64,000 nt of DNA. Origin: Pacificispira sp965223125. Its GTDB lineage: Bacteria > Pseudomonadota > Alphaproteobacteria > UBA8366 > Aestuariispiraceae. Positions 38,894 to 46,896 of the stretch are shown one piece after another. The notes under the pieces were generated by a model, which did not search any database, was not told the origin of the DNA, and saw only the letters and a list, made by a program, of their open reading frames with translations. The stretch's first letter is position 1; every line of letters starts with the position of its first letter. The stretch spans positions 496,001-560,000 of the forward strand of contig OZ244984.1 of assembly GCA_965223125.1 (NCBI GenBank), given 5' to 3'. The position numbers and the translations under genes are program-made.

Positions 38894-39192
38894 TTGATCA
38901 GTCCTCTTTCGGTTCACAGCGATCCGATGCTTCGGTCCTGTGCAGTCTTATTTCAACATCACGCTTTCGCGCATCCCAGGCGGCTTCCGTATCCCGCCTC
39001 AGTAACCCGGCTTTCAATCCCCGACCGCTTCGATCAGACTGTCCCGACACGTTCCGGTCAGTGCGCCACAGGCGCGTATTAAGCCGGATCGCCGCAGACG
39101 GACTCCTTGCCCGCATACATCTCTCCGCTATTAGACTGCACACAGGTATGGGGAGATTTCCACAAAAACATACAAATATTTTATAAAAATTT

Positions 39193-39221
39193 ATCTAAAA
39201 TTGTTTATATATTGAAATCAA
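39193..39221 (-). promoter_or_regulatory. Candidate sigma70-type promoter for the adhesin gene
   Basis: On the minus strand TTGATT (39,221-39,216) and TTAGAT (39,198-39,193) are spaced by 17 bp inside the only strongly AT-rich stretch upstream of the adhesin. The boxes are imperfect matches, so this is a suggestion only. Confidence 0.35.
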
Positions 39222-39292
39222 AGGAAAACCAACACAGCCTCCCCCGTTGATTGGTCGCTGTTCAAGCTGATTTCAGCCCCTGTGCAACACCT

Positions 39293-39310
39293 TGAAATTT
39301 GAGAATTTCA
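39293..39310. promoter_or_regulatory. Inverted repeat upstream of the adhesin promoter region
   Basis: TGAAATT, a 4-base spacer TGAG, then AATTTCA form a perfect 7-bp inverted repeat about 70 bp upstream of the candidate -35 box. It could be a regulator site; no regulator can be named. Confidence 0.3.
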
Positions 39311-39379
39311 CCAATGCTGACTCCCGGACAGGGCGTCACGGAGGTCCATACTCCATCGGACACTCCAAAGCCTGACAAA

Positions 39380-39410
39380 CAACGGGCACCGCCCTTAGCG
39401 ATGCCCGTTG
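39380..39410 (-). terminator. Terminator hairpin after the TolC-family gene
   Basis: CAACGGGCA (39,380-39,388) and TGCCCGTTG (39,402-39,410) form a perfect 9-bp stem with a 13-base loop, followed on the minus strand by TTTGTC. It lies 24 bp past the stop codon. Confidence 0.7.
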
Positions 39411-39434
39411 AAAGAAATATCAATACGCTGAAGA

Positions 39435-41306
39435 TCAGTCGAAAAGCCCGTAGGGTGCTTCCCCGACATCCCGGGCCTCCACCACAACCCCGGCTGAAAT
39501 AGGTGTATCCGCCGCCGTGGGAAGATAAGGTCGGTCCAGACCACTCCCCGCATCCGCTGTGAACGCACCATATCCGACCGAACGACCAACGCGGCCATCA
39601 CCGCCGGGAGGCGGGACGGCTGACTGATCCGCATTGACCAGAGGCGGCACGGATGACGACGAAGGATTGAGAGGCGCCAACGGATCAAGATTCGGGTCCA
39701 GCGGTGCCAAGGGATCGAGATTTGGATCAAGCGGGGCAAGAGGATCAAGCGGAGCCAACTGGCCGGAGGGTCCTGCCGGGTCCAATGGCGCAAGCGGGTC
39801 GAGCGGGGCCATCGGATCCAATGGAGATAGCGGGTCCAGCATCGGATCCAACTCGCCCCCACCCGGCACATTGGTTCCAGCACCAGCACCACCGGTAAGT
39901 CCACGTTCCAGATCAACAGTCTTAGGCGGCAGCGGGTCTAGAATCGTTCGCCCTTCGCCAATTTGCGGAACATCCAGAGCCGACAACAGCACACCCCCGG
40001 TCGCCAGGATACGGTAGACACTGAATATCTCCAGGAATTCGGTCGTTACAAGGTTCCCCTTGGCAATGAACAACTCATTTTCCGCATCCAGCAATTCCAG
40101 GAGATTGCGGCCCCCGACATCAAACTGCTGCTTGTAGGTCTGGCGCACCCGATCATTGGCCTCAACCTCCCGGCGCTGCGCCGCCAGCCGGTCCCGGGAA
40201 CTGGTCAGGGCGTTCCATGCCAGGCGCATTTCTTCCTCAGTCAAGCGGATGGCGCGGTTCAAACGCTGACGGGATTCACCAATCCTGTGAATCAACTCCT
40301 GGACACGGTTGGTATCCCGAAAGCCGCGAAACAGATTGTAGTTCACCCGGATCAGCGCGGCGGCACTGAGGTCCGCGCCGCGCGATCCATCCTGGTTACG
40401 TGCCGCATTGCTGGTCAATTCCAGATTGACCGTCGGCCACATCGCGGCTTTCCCGGCGCGGTATTCCTGCCGGGTCGTCTCCAGATCCGCTCTGGAAACA
40501 GCAATGGTCGGATTGTTGTTCAGCGCCAGTTCGACAGCGGATTCGAGCGTCTCCGGCAAAGCCCAGGTCAGCGGTATCGGTCGCACCAGTTCTGTCGGGG
40601 CTTCCCCGATGATACGGGCATAGGTCGCATCCGCGTCGCGCAGCCGCGCCTCGGCCTCGGTCAAGGTCGCCTGCGCCGCCGCAAGCCGCGATTCGGCCTG
40701 CTGCACATCCGCCGTCGTCGCGGCACCACCTGACGCCTTCTGCTCGACAAGTTCCAGCGTCAGCTCGTGACTACGAACATTGTCCTCGGCTATCGCGGCC
40801 AATTCCCGCTGCCGCAGGGATTCCAGATAGGCTTCAATTGCGTCAAGACCCACAAATTCCGAGGATTCCCGAACCCTGCGGGTTGCGGAAATCACACGCC
40901 CTTCCTGGCGCATCACATCGGCATCAACCGCCCGACCGTCAAAGATCATCTGCGACAGGGTCAGGCTCGACTGATATGTCGGCATCCCGAAACTGCCTTC
41001 CCCCTCGCCCCGCGCGAAAGTCGTGCCGTCGCGGGTCGCCTCGTAACCTGCGGAACCGGTATAGTCGAGAACTGGAAGATACTGCCCCTCGGCCTGCTCA
41101 AGCTCCTGCTCAACGGCCCGCTTGTTCTCGGCTACGATGCCTATATCCGGATTGGTCTGAAGCGCGGAGCGCACGGCATCCTGCAGATCGGTTGCGGACG
41201 CCCCCCCCGAAGACAGGGCGACCATCGTGGCGGCAACGGTTCCCGCAAGCAGGCACATCCTGCCATGCCCTCTGCTTGCCCAGCCTGATTTACGTATTGA
41301 ACCCAT
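39435..41306 (-). CDS. TolC-family type I secretion outer-membrane channel with LDP-rich C-terminal extension
   Basis: Outer-membrane exit duct of the type I system. Start at 41306 is chosen because GGAGG lies six bases before the ATG; an upstream in-frame start at 41378 lacks this. The N-terminus has a basic signal sequence and hydrophobic core (LLAGTVAATMVALSSGGASA, cleavage likely after ASA). The mature part shows two OEP repeats: DAVRSALQTNPDIGIV and LELVEQKASGGAATTADV in the first, ESAVELALNNNPTIAVSRAD and QRREVEANDRVRQTYKQQF with VGGRNLLELLDAENELF in the second. The family body ends around residue 470. About 150 further residues form a proline/aspartate-rich tail with about ten LDP repeats, then PTAADTPISAGVVVE at the end. 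It is the first gene of the secretion cluster, transcribed toward the adhesin. Confidence 0.93.
   Translation of the reverse strand: MGSIRKSGWASRGHGRMCLLAGTVAATMVALSSGGASATDLQDAVRSALQTNPDIGIVAENKRAVEQELEQAEGQYLPVLDYTGSAGYEATRDGTTFARGEGEGSFGMPTYQSSLTLSQMIFDGRAVDADVMRQEGRVISATRRVRESSEFVGLDAIEAYLESLRQRELAAIAEDNVRSHELTLELVEQKASGGAATTADVQQAESRLAAAQATLTEAEARLRDADATYARIIGEAPTELVRPIPLTWALPETLESAVELALNNNPTIAVSRADLETTRQEYRAGKAAMWPTVNLELTSNAARNQDGSRGADLSAAALIRVNYNLFRGFRDTNRVQELIHRIGESRQRLNRAIRLTEEEMRLAWNALTSSRDRLAAQRREVEANDRVRQTYKQQFDVGGRNLLELLDAENELFIAKGNLVTTEFLEIFSVYRILATGGVLLSALDVPQIGEGRTILDPLPPKTVDLERGLTGGAGAGTNVPGGGELDPMLDPLSPLDPMAPLDPLAPLDPAGPSGQLAPLDPLAPLDPNLDPLAPLDPNLDPLAPLNPSSSSVPPLVNADQSAVPPPGGDGRVGRSVGYGAFTADAGSGLDRPYLPTAADTPISAGVVVEARDVGEAPYGLFD
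39662..39856 (-). repeat. LDP-rich repeats in the TolC-like C-terminal tail
   Basis: About 65 residues built from variants of LDPLAPLDPNLDP, with about ten LDP units (LDPM, LDPL, LDPA, LDPN). The DNA shows matching short direct repeats of the GGATCAAG/GGGTCCAG type. Confidence 0.9.
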
Positions 41307-41825
41307 GTATCCGCCTCCAGATGACAGGGCCGGAGCATATCCCGGCAATGCGCCACCGATCATTCTGCGACACCACACCTTGCTAGCAATTCAAATATAA
41401 TCCGCAAGGAATAGTAGCTAACACTAAATAGAATAAGGTGGTTCATGGAAACACGCAACGTCACCTTGCCTGAATTCACGAATATTAACTCCAAATCGCC
41501 CATTCCACCGCCAATTACCATTAGAATGCAATGCTTCCTTCGATACATTCCCTCTCTTCCCTCACCAAAAGCCCATTTAATTATATTTATTCACTGTATG
41601 TTCACAATTGTCGCGAATCATTGGTTAAATAGCGTAGTAACCCCATTCTCCACCGGCCCTCCTGGACGGATTTGCGTGTTGTCGGGGTGTCAAAAACCTT
41701 TCATACTCCGCCCCGAACAGATGTCCATGGACACTGCCGCGATCAGACGGCGGAACCTTGGGCAACGTCGCACCCCATCGTTGAAACGGGATGCGGGAAC
41801 AGGGGTTTAGGGCGACAGGAACGAT
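41307..41825. other. Divergent intergenic region between tolC-like gene and amino-acid importer
   Basis: About 520 bp between divergently transcribed genes, AT-rich from 41,390 to 41,640. Short ORFs are present on both strands, but none has a convincing start site, codon pattern or recognisable product. It must carry promoters for both directions; no box pair stands out clearly. Confidence 0.5.
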
Positions 41826-42602
41826 ATGTCTCATGCGAATGCGACCCTGGTCGTAGAAGACATCCACAAGAGCTTCGGAGCGGTTGAAGTTCTAAAAGGG
41901 ATATCGCTTACTGCTCACAAGGGCGATGTAGTTTCGATCCTGGGATCTTCCGGCTCCGGCAAAAGCACCTTCCTGCGCTGCATCAATCTGCTTGAAACAC
42001 CGAATTCTGGCACTGTATCGGTCAATGGCGAAACGATTGCCATGCGTGCCACGCCAAATGGCGAGCCGCTGCCGGTTGACCGCAGGCAGGTGGAGCGGCT
42101 GCGCACGAAACTGGCCATGGTGTTCCAGAGCTTCAATCTGTGGTCTCACATGACCGTACTTGAAAACGTGATCGAGGCACCGATCCATGTCCTGCGCATT
42201 CCCAAAGCCCAAGCAATCGAACAGGCAAAGGCTTTGCTAGACAAGGTGGGCATTCTGGAACGCGCCGATTACTATCCGGCCCACCTGTCCGGCGGCCAGC
42301 AGCAGCGTGCAGCCATCGCCCGTGCGCTGGCGATGAATCCGGACGTGATGTTGTTCGATGAACCAACTTCGGCACTCGACCCGGAACTGGTGGGAGAGGT
42401 GCTCAAGGTCATGCGCGATCTTGCCGCCGAGGGTCGGACAATGCTGGTCGTGACGCATGAAATGAGTTTCGCCCGCGATGTCTCGAACAAGGTCATGTTC
42501 CTGCATCAGGGACGGGTCGAGGAAGAAGGCCCGCCAAAAGAGATGTTTGGCGCCCCTAAAACGGAGCGCTTCAAAGGCTTCCTGGCGAATACCCGCGACT
42601 GA
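41826..42602 (+). CDS. Polar amino-acid ABC transporter ATP-binding protein (HisP/OccP-like)
   Basis: Cytoplasmic ATPase of a histidine/lysine/arginine/ornithine- or octopine-type importer, 258 residues, normal for the family. Walker A is GSSGSGKST (about residues 39-47), Q-loop in MVFQSFNLWSHMTVLENV, the NLWSHMT wording typical of the HisP subgroup, signature LSGGQQQRAAIARALA, Walker B VMLFDEPTSALDPEL and H-loop VVTHEM. AGGA lies six bases before the ATG. It is the first gene of a four-gene plus-strand operon followed by binding protein and two permeases. Confidence 0.93.
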   Translation: MSHANATLVVEDIHKSFGAVEVLKGISLTAHKGDVVSILGSSGSGKSTFLRCINLLETPNSGTVSVNGETIAMRATPNGEPLPVDRRQVERLRTKLAMVFQSFNLWSHMTVLENVIEAPIHVLRIPKAQAIEQAKALLDKVGILERADYYPAHLSGGQQQRAAIARALAMNPDVMLFDEPTSALDPELVGEVLKVMRDLAAEGRTMLVVTHEMSFARDVSNKVMFLHQGRVEEEGPPKEMFGAPKTERFKGFLANTRD

Positions 42603-42648
42603 GACCGTCGGTATGCGTGCAGGATAAGAAGGGGATGTCGCCCATGGT

Positions 42649-42668
42649 GCCTTATCTGCGGGTAAGGC
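42649..42668 (+). other. Intercistronic hairpin between ATPase and binding-protein genes
   Basis: GCCTTA and TAAGGC pair around an eight-base loop in the 148-bp gap. No T-run follows, so it is more likely an mRNA-stability or processing element than a terminator. Confidence 0.4.
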
Positions 42669-42750
42669 CCGGAGCGATGACCACAACCAAGGCCGGATAC
42701 CGGAGACACAGACCGTCACCGGTTCCGGAAACAAAGAGGAGTGTGTGAAC

Positions 42751-43527
42751 ATGCGATTTGTAAAACTGGCATCCGTGGTCCTGGCCGGTGCCTTCTCGAT
42801 GGGGATCGGGTCCGCCCAGGCGCAGGATTCCCTGCGGATCGGCGTTGAAGGCGCCTATCCTCCGTTTTCGGAAAAGACCGCCAGCGGCGAGTTGATCGGC
42901 TTCGACATCGACATCGCCAATGCGCTCTGTGCGGAAATGAAGGTCACCTGCGAGATGATCGAGCAGGACTGGGACGGCATCATCCCCGCATTGCAGGCGA
43001 AGAAATACGACGCCATCGTTGCGTCGATGTCGATCACCGAGGACCGCAAGAAGGTCGTCGACTTCACGGTGAAATACTACAACACTCCGGCCAAGTTTGC
43101 AGCCAAGGACGGCATGTTCTCAGATGACAGCCCGGCCGCCCTGGCCGGAAAGCGGATCGGCGTGCAGCGCGGTACGATCCATGATGACTTCCTGTCCACC
43201 GTCTACAAGGATTCCGAAATCGTCCGCTACGGTACCCAGGACGAGGTCTATCTTGATCTTACCGCCGACCGGCTGGACGCCATCCTCGCGGATTCTCTGG
43301 CCATCGACGAAGGCTTCCTGAAGACCGATGCCGGCAAGGGCTACAGCTTCTTCGGGGTCGACCACAACGATCCGCAATATTTCGGTGACGGAGCCGGCAT
43401 TGCGATCCGGAAAGGCGAAGACGATCTGCGTGAGAAGTTCAATGCCGCGATTGCCGCCATTCGTGCCAACGGCACCTATGACGAAATCATGAAGAAGTAT
43501 TTCGACTTCGACATCTACGGCGGCTAA
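42751..43527 (+). CDS. Periplasmic polar amino-acid-binding protein (SBP family 3)
   Basis: Binding protein that delivers the substrate to the two permeases below. The ATG at 42751 is preferred to the GTG at 42745 because AGAGGA is ten bases away from it. Signal peptide of about 24 residues ends GSAQA before QDSLRIG. The mature domain has the SBP_bac_3 pattern: GVEGAYPPFSEKTASGELIG, FDIDIANALC, QDWDGIIPALQAKKYDAIVA, SMSITEDRKKVVDFT, then the GVQRGT hinge segment and YLDLTADRLDAILAD. The arrangement points to lysine/arginine/ornithine, histidine or opine-like ligands; which one is not visible from sequence alone. Confidence 0.92.
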   Translation: MRFVKLASVVLAGAFSMGIGSAQAQDSLRIGVEGAYPPFSEKTASGELIGFDIDIANALCAEMKVTCEMIEQDWDGIIPALQAKKYDAIVASMSITEDRKKVVDFTVKYYNTPAKFAAKDGMFSDDSPAALAGKRIGVQRGTIHDDFLSTVYKDSEIVRYGTQDEVYLDLTADRLDAILADSLAIDEGFLKTDAGKGYSFFGVDHNDPQYFGDGAGIAIRKGEDDLREKFNAAIAAIRANGTYDEIMKKYFDFDIYGG

Positions 43528-43543
43528 GGCCGGTTTCGGAATG

Positions 43544-43581
43544 CGGGTCCCGAATGCCTTCCACAGGCCTTTCGGGACCCG
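43544..43581 (+). terminator. Attenuator-like hairpin after the binding-protein gene
   Basis: CGGGTCCCGAA (43,544-43,554) and TTCGGGACCCG (43,571-43,581) form a perfect 11-bp stem with a 16-base loop, followed by TTTCCATTTCTTCC. It lies 17 bp past the stop and before the permease genes, as expected for partial termination giving more binding protein than permease. Confidence 0.7.
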
Positions 43582-43627
43582 TTTCCATTTCTTCCCATTC
43601 CCACAGCGTTGAAGCGATCCGGCTGGC

Positions 43628-44320
43628 ATGGAACATATCTGGGAATACAGAGAACTGATTTTCCTGAAAGGCGGTTTCCTGACCATTCAGGTCGCCCTCG
43701 GATCTCTGGTCTTTGCCACTCTCTTCGGTCTGCTGGGTGCCTGGGCGAAGCTGTCATCCAATGTGATCGCGCGCACCAGTGCCGATATCTATACGACGAT
43801 CATTCGCGGGATTCCCGACCTCGTCCTTATGCTGATCGTCTATTACGGCGTTCAGATTCTCATCAACAATATCGGCGAATGGACCGGTGCCTGGGGATAT
43901 GTCGAACTCAACGCCCTGATGACCGGGATCGGGACCATCGCCTTCATCATGGGGGCCTATTATACCGAGACCTTCCGGGGAGCCTATCTGTCCATCCCGA
44001 CCGGTCAGATCGAGGCCGGAATTGCCTGTGGCATGAGCCGCCCCCTGATCTTCCGCCGCATCATCTGGCCGCAGCTTGTGCGCTATGCCCTGCCCAGCTT
44101 CACCAATAACTGGCTGGTGCAGTTGAAGACGACGGCACTGGTCAGCATCATCGGCCTGCAGGACATAGTCTACAATGCAAATGCCATCGGTCGGAAACTG
44201 CGGGAACCGTTCACATTCCTGTTCGCCGCACTGATCTTCTTCCTGTTGCTGACCGCGATTTCCGAACTCGTCCTGCGCCGGATGGAGAAAAAATACTCCG
44301 TCGGTGTCCGGCGGGCATAG
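43628..44320 (+). CDS. Polar amino-acid ABC transporter permease (HisQ/ArtQ-like)
   Basis: Inner-membrane permease subunit, 230 residues with about five transmembrane segments. The first is around GGFLTIQVALGSLVFATLFG, followed by the family motif TTIIRGIPDLVLMLIVYYG. The EAA-type loop contacting the ATPase is at EAGIACGMSRPLIFRRIIWP. The C-terminal LTAISELVLRRMEKKYSVG fits HisQ-type proteins. The gene is 12 bp upstream of the second permease and pairs with it as a heterodimer. Confidence 0.93.
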   Translation: MEHIWEYRELIFLKGGFLTIQVALGSLVFATLFGLLGAWAKLSSNVIARTSADIYTTIIRGIPDLVLMLIVYYGVQILINNIGEWTGAWGYVELNALMTGIGTIAFIMGAYYTETFRGAYLSIPTGQIEAGIACGMSRPLIFRRIIWPQLVRYALPSFTNNWLVQLKTTALVSIIGLQDIVYNANAIGRKLREPFTFLFAALIFFLLLTAISELVLRRMEKKYSVGVRRA

Positions 44321-44332
44321 GGGGTTGCACAG

Positions 44333-45052
44333 ATGGACCTATCCCTGATCTTCATCAACATCGATTTCCTGATCCTGGGCGTCTTCAACACCATCACGCT
44401 GGTCACGCTGTCCCTGCTGATCGGCGGGCTGATTTCAATCCCTCTGGCCGTTCTGAGAGCAGATCGACATCCGATCTTCAGCCCAATCATCTGGGGCTAC
44501 ACCTATTTCTTCCGGGGTACACCCCTGCTGATCCAGACCTTCCTGCTCTATTATGGTCTCGGACAGTTCGAGTTCATCCGGGACAGTTTTGCCTGGCCGG
44601 TCCTGCGCGAGGCCTATTGGTGCGCCCTGATTGCCTTCTCGCTGAATTCTGCGGCCTATACGACGGAAATATTCCGGGGTGCCATAGAAGCGACCCCCCA
44701 TGGTGAAGTTGAGGCCGCACGGTCCTGCGGCATGTCGCGGATCATGGTCATGCGCCGGATCGTGCTGCCCAGTGCCTTCCGTCGGGCCCTGCCCGCCTAT
44801 TCCAATGAAGTCATCTTCATGCTGCATGGATCAGTCATCGCCTCTACCGTCACCGTGATCGACATCCTGGGGGCCGGGCGCGTGATAAACGGCAAATACT
44901 ATGTCTATCTGGAAGGCTTCCTGTCCGCTGCCGTGCTCTACATGATCCTGGTCTATCTGATCTCCCGCGGGTTCAAGTTCTGGGAGGGTAAATGGCATGC
45001 CCATCTGCGCCAGCGCCCGACAGAACCCAAGCTGAAGGCCCCCGAACACTAG
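44333..45052 (+). CDS. Polar amino-acid ABC transporter permease (HisM-like)
   Basis: Second permease of the importer, 239 residues, about five membrane segments (LILGVFNTITLVTLSLLIGG first). It has the YFFRGTPLLIQTFLLYYGLG motif after helix 2 and the EAA loop EVEAARSCGMSRIMVMRRIV. NEVIFMLHGSVIASTVTVID is typical of HisM. It is the last gene of the operon. Confidence 0.93.
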   Translation: MDLSLIFINIDFLILGVFNTITLVTLSLLIGGLISIPLAVLRADRHPIFSPIIWGYTYFFRGTPLLIQTFLLYYGLGQFEFIRDSFAWPVLREAYWCALIAFSLNSAAYTTEIFRGAIEATPHGEVEAARSCGMSRIMVMRRIVLPSAFRRALPAYSNEVIFMLHGSVIASTVTVIDILGAGRVINGKYYVYLEGFLSAAVLYMILVYLISRGFKFWEGKWHAHLRQRPTEPKLKAPEH

Positions 45053-45071
45053 GGAATGCGTTCGACGCAGA

Positions 45072-45098
45072 GTGGGACTCAACGGATTGAGTCTCCAC
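45072..45098 (+). other. Inverted repeat downstream of the importer operon
   Basis: GTGG-GACTCAA, loop CGGA, TTGAGTC-T-CCAC: a seven-bp perfect stem extended by four pairs past one bulge. There is no clear T-run, so it may be a weak terminator or mRNA 3'-end structure. The remaining sequence to 45,312 shows nothing recognisable beyond a small GGTTTT/AAAACC repeat. Confidence 0.4.
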
Positions 45099-45312
45099 GC
45101 CGATCTGGTGGTTTTCAAAACCGGGCACACCAGAAATTGTGGAAAAACTCCATAAGCCCATGATTTTGTGATAAAATTGTCAGTCTTGAATCAGCAGTTT
45201 GAGTTGATTTCGATTTTCAATCGCCTTTCCTTTCATCGATTCCTATGATTCCCCGTCGCCAGAAGGCGAGCCTGCAGTCGCAGTGACTGATCCAGCCTGG
45301 GAGGGGCATTCG

Positions 45313-45666
45313 ATGATCTGGAACTATGTCCGTGAGCAGAAACCACGGGAGACCAACCGCCGACGCCATCGCCGCCATCGGGTGGAACGGATGCGCGCCG
45401 AAATCGACCAGACGAAAACCCGCGTTCTCGACATATCCGAATCCGGCATTCGGCTGACGGGCGCTCCATCCTGGATGATTCCCGGACAGGGTGTCGATCT
45501 CCGGCTTGTCTTTCCGGTCTCCCGGAAGGAAATCCGCATTCCGGTCTATGGCAAGGTTCTGCGGCGCAGTGAGATGGGGATGATCATTGTCTATCTAAAC
45601 CCGATGGAACAATGGTCCGCATCCTTCGCGACGCTGATGCGGGAAAGCAGTGGCGCTATGGCCTGA
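45313..45666 (+). CDS. PilZ-domain protein
   Basis: 117 residues from the ATG at 45313, which sits behind GGGAGGGG; a GTG 30 bp upstream is in frame but lacks such a site. The PilZ c-di-GMP signature is present: an Arg-rich RxxxR segment (RRRHRRHR) near residue 20 and DISESGIRL about 20 residues later (D/NxSxxG). The rest fits a single PilZ barrel. Likely a small c-di-GMP receptor; its effector partner is unknown. PilZ proteins commonly influence motility, exopolysaccharide or adhesion, but a functional link to the adhesin locus 4 kb away is only conjecture. Its 3' end overlaps the convergent MFS gene by 11 bp. Confidence 0.85.
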   Translation: MIWNYVREQKPRETNRRRHRRHRVERMRAEIDQTKTRVLDISESGIRLTGAPSWMIPGQGVDLRLVFPVSRKEIRIPVYGKVLRRSEMGMIIVYLNPMEQWSASFATLMRESSGAMA

Positions 45667-46837
45667 ACCGGGACGGTATTGCTGCCGGGGTTCGGTCCAG
45701 CAGCGATACCGACGCCGTGAGCAGGAACAGCAGCGCCAGCCCATAGGGCAGTGCCGACGGGCCGAAATGTGTCATCGCCACACCAAAGGCCATCGGTCCG
45801 ACCGTACCGCCCAACCCCCACATGACTGCGAAGAGAGCACTGCCCGCCGCCAGCCTGCGGCCCTGATACCGCTGTCCCAGAATTGCGAGTGCGATTGTAT
45901 AGGGCGCGAAGGACAGTCCCCCGAAAATCACCATGAATCCCAGACCCGACCAATGTGTCAGATCGACTTCTGGGATCAGCGCTGCAAACCCGACCACAAG
46001 GAACAGGATGATCGTCAGCAGACGGGTGCGGGACATGCGGTCACTCAGATAGCCGAGCGGTATCTGACAGGCGACAACGCCGATTGCCATGGCCGCGATA
46101 GGCAGTGAGGCATCCGCTTCCGAAACCCCCTGTACCAACGCATAGATCGGCAGCAGGCCGAGCACGACCGAATCCAGAATCCCGAACAAGGCGACCACCC
46201 CCATCAGGACAATTGCCTGCCGGAACACTTCCAGCAGCAGTCCACCCCGTTCTTGCAGCCCATCAGCTTCCGCCAGAGGATCCTTGTCATGGAATGGCAG
46301 GATCGGAAGAAAGCAGACGAAGATGACGCATCCGGCCAAGATGAAGGGCAGGAAGCCGGTAAACCCGACCACCTTTACCGCAAAGGATCCGATGGCGAAG
46401 CAGGACGCCATCGCCGAGACATAGATCGCCATGATCCGGCCCCGGCTGTGATCTTCCGCTATGGCATTGATCCAGGCTTCTCCGGTCGCGAACAGGGCAG
46501 TGACCGAGACGCCCAGCAGGAATCGCAGACTGAACCAGGCCCAATAATCCTGGATGAGCGGAAACATCAGAAGGACCGCAATCGCCAGAACGGCACTGCC
46601 GACCAGCAGCCAGAACGTGCCGAAAAGCCCGACCATGCGCGGGATCATGATGCCGCCCAGGAAAATCCCCACCCCGGTCGCGGTCGCACTCAGCCCGATG
46701 GCATCCGCGTCATGGCCGCGTGCCTCCAGCGCCAGACTGATCACCGGATAAATAAACCCGACACAGAATGAAAAGGCGCAGATCGAACCGATCACGGCAA
46801 AAAGTTCGAAACGGGGGGATTGACTGAAGGACAACAT
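45656..46837 (-). CDS. MFS transporter
   Basis: About 393 residues with some twelve predicted membrane segments, starting ELFAVIGSICAFSFCVGFIY. The conserved inter-helix loop is partly seen in ...GYLSDRMSRTRLL between helices 8 and 9, and GEAWINAIAEDHSRGRIMAIY around helix 5. GEAWI and the loop suggest the YcaD/MFS_1 group. The start is placed at the Met behind a GAGG sequence; a Met 17 codons earlier (46888) is also possible. The gene lies about 60 bp downstream of the GntR/FadR gene on the same strand, so this regulator probably controls it. Substrate unknown. Confidence 0.88.
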   Translation of the reverse strand: MLSFSQSPRFELFAVIGSICAFSFCVGFIYPVISLALEARGHDADAIGLSATATGVGIFLGGIMIPRMVGLFGTFWLLVGSAVLAIAVLLMFPLIQDYWAWFSLRFLLGVSVTALFATGEAWINAIAEDHSRGRIMAIYVSAMASCFAIGSFAVKVVGFTGFLPFILAGCVIFVCFLPILPFHDKDPLAEADGLQERGGLLLEVFRQAIVLMGVVALFGILDSVVLGLLPIYALVQGVSEADASLPIAAMAIGVVACQIPLGYLSDRMSRTRLLTIILFLVVGFAALIPEVDLTHWSGLGFMVIFGGLSFAPYTIALAILGQRYQGRRLAAGSALFAVMWGLGGTVGPMAFGVAMTHFGPSALPYGLALLFLLTASVSLLDRTPAAIPSRFRP

Positions 46838-46896
46838 GAACAGCCTCATGCCCCATTTTTTGGGGCCGAGGCAAGTCCGAAAAGCCATTCACTAAA

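Larger units (their letters stand above)
38894..39434. other. Intergenic region between tolC-like gene and adhesin gene
   Basis: 540 bp without a supportable gene. It contains the terminator of the TolC-family gene (39,380-39,410), a small inverted repeat (39,293-39,310) and an AT-rich stretch (about 39,160-39,235) with a possible promoter for the adhesin. If that promoter is used, the adhesin mRNA has a leader of nearly 300 nt, long enough for post-transcriptional control. Confidence 0.6.

Noticed and set aside
38144..38155. SAAG tetrapeptide (adhesin residues 247-250) as a LapG-type protease site
   Set aside because: LapG sites are usually T/A/P-A-A-G in a recognised retention module; here the first residue is Ser, the surrounding domain is not recognised, and no LapG or LapD gene is in the window. 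Left as an unproven idea.
41360..41548. 62-codon minus-strand frame in the intergenic region upstream of the TolC-like gene
   Set aside because: No ribosome-binding site, no recognisable protein, and it overlaps the expected promoter region.
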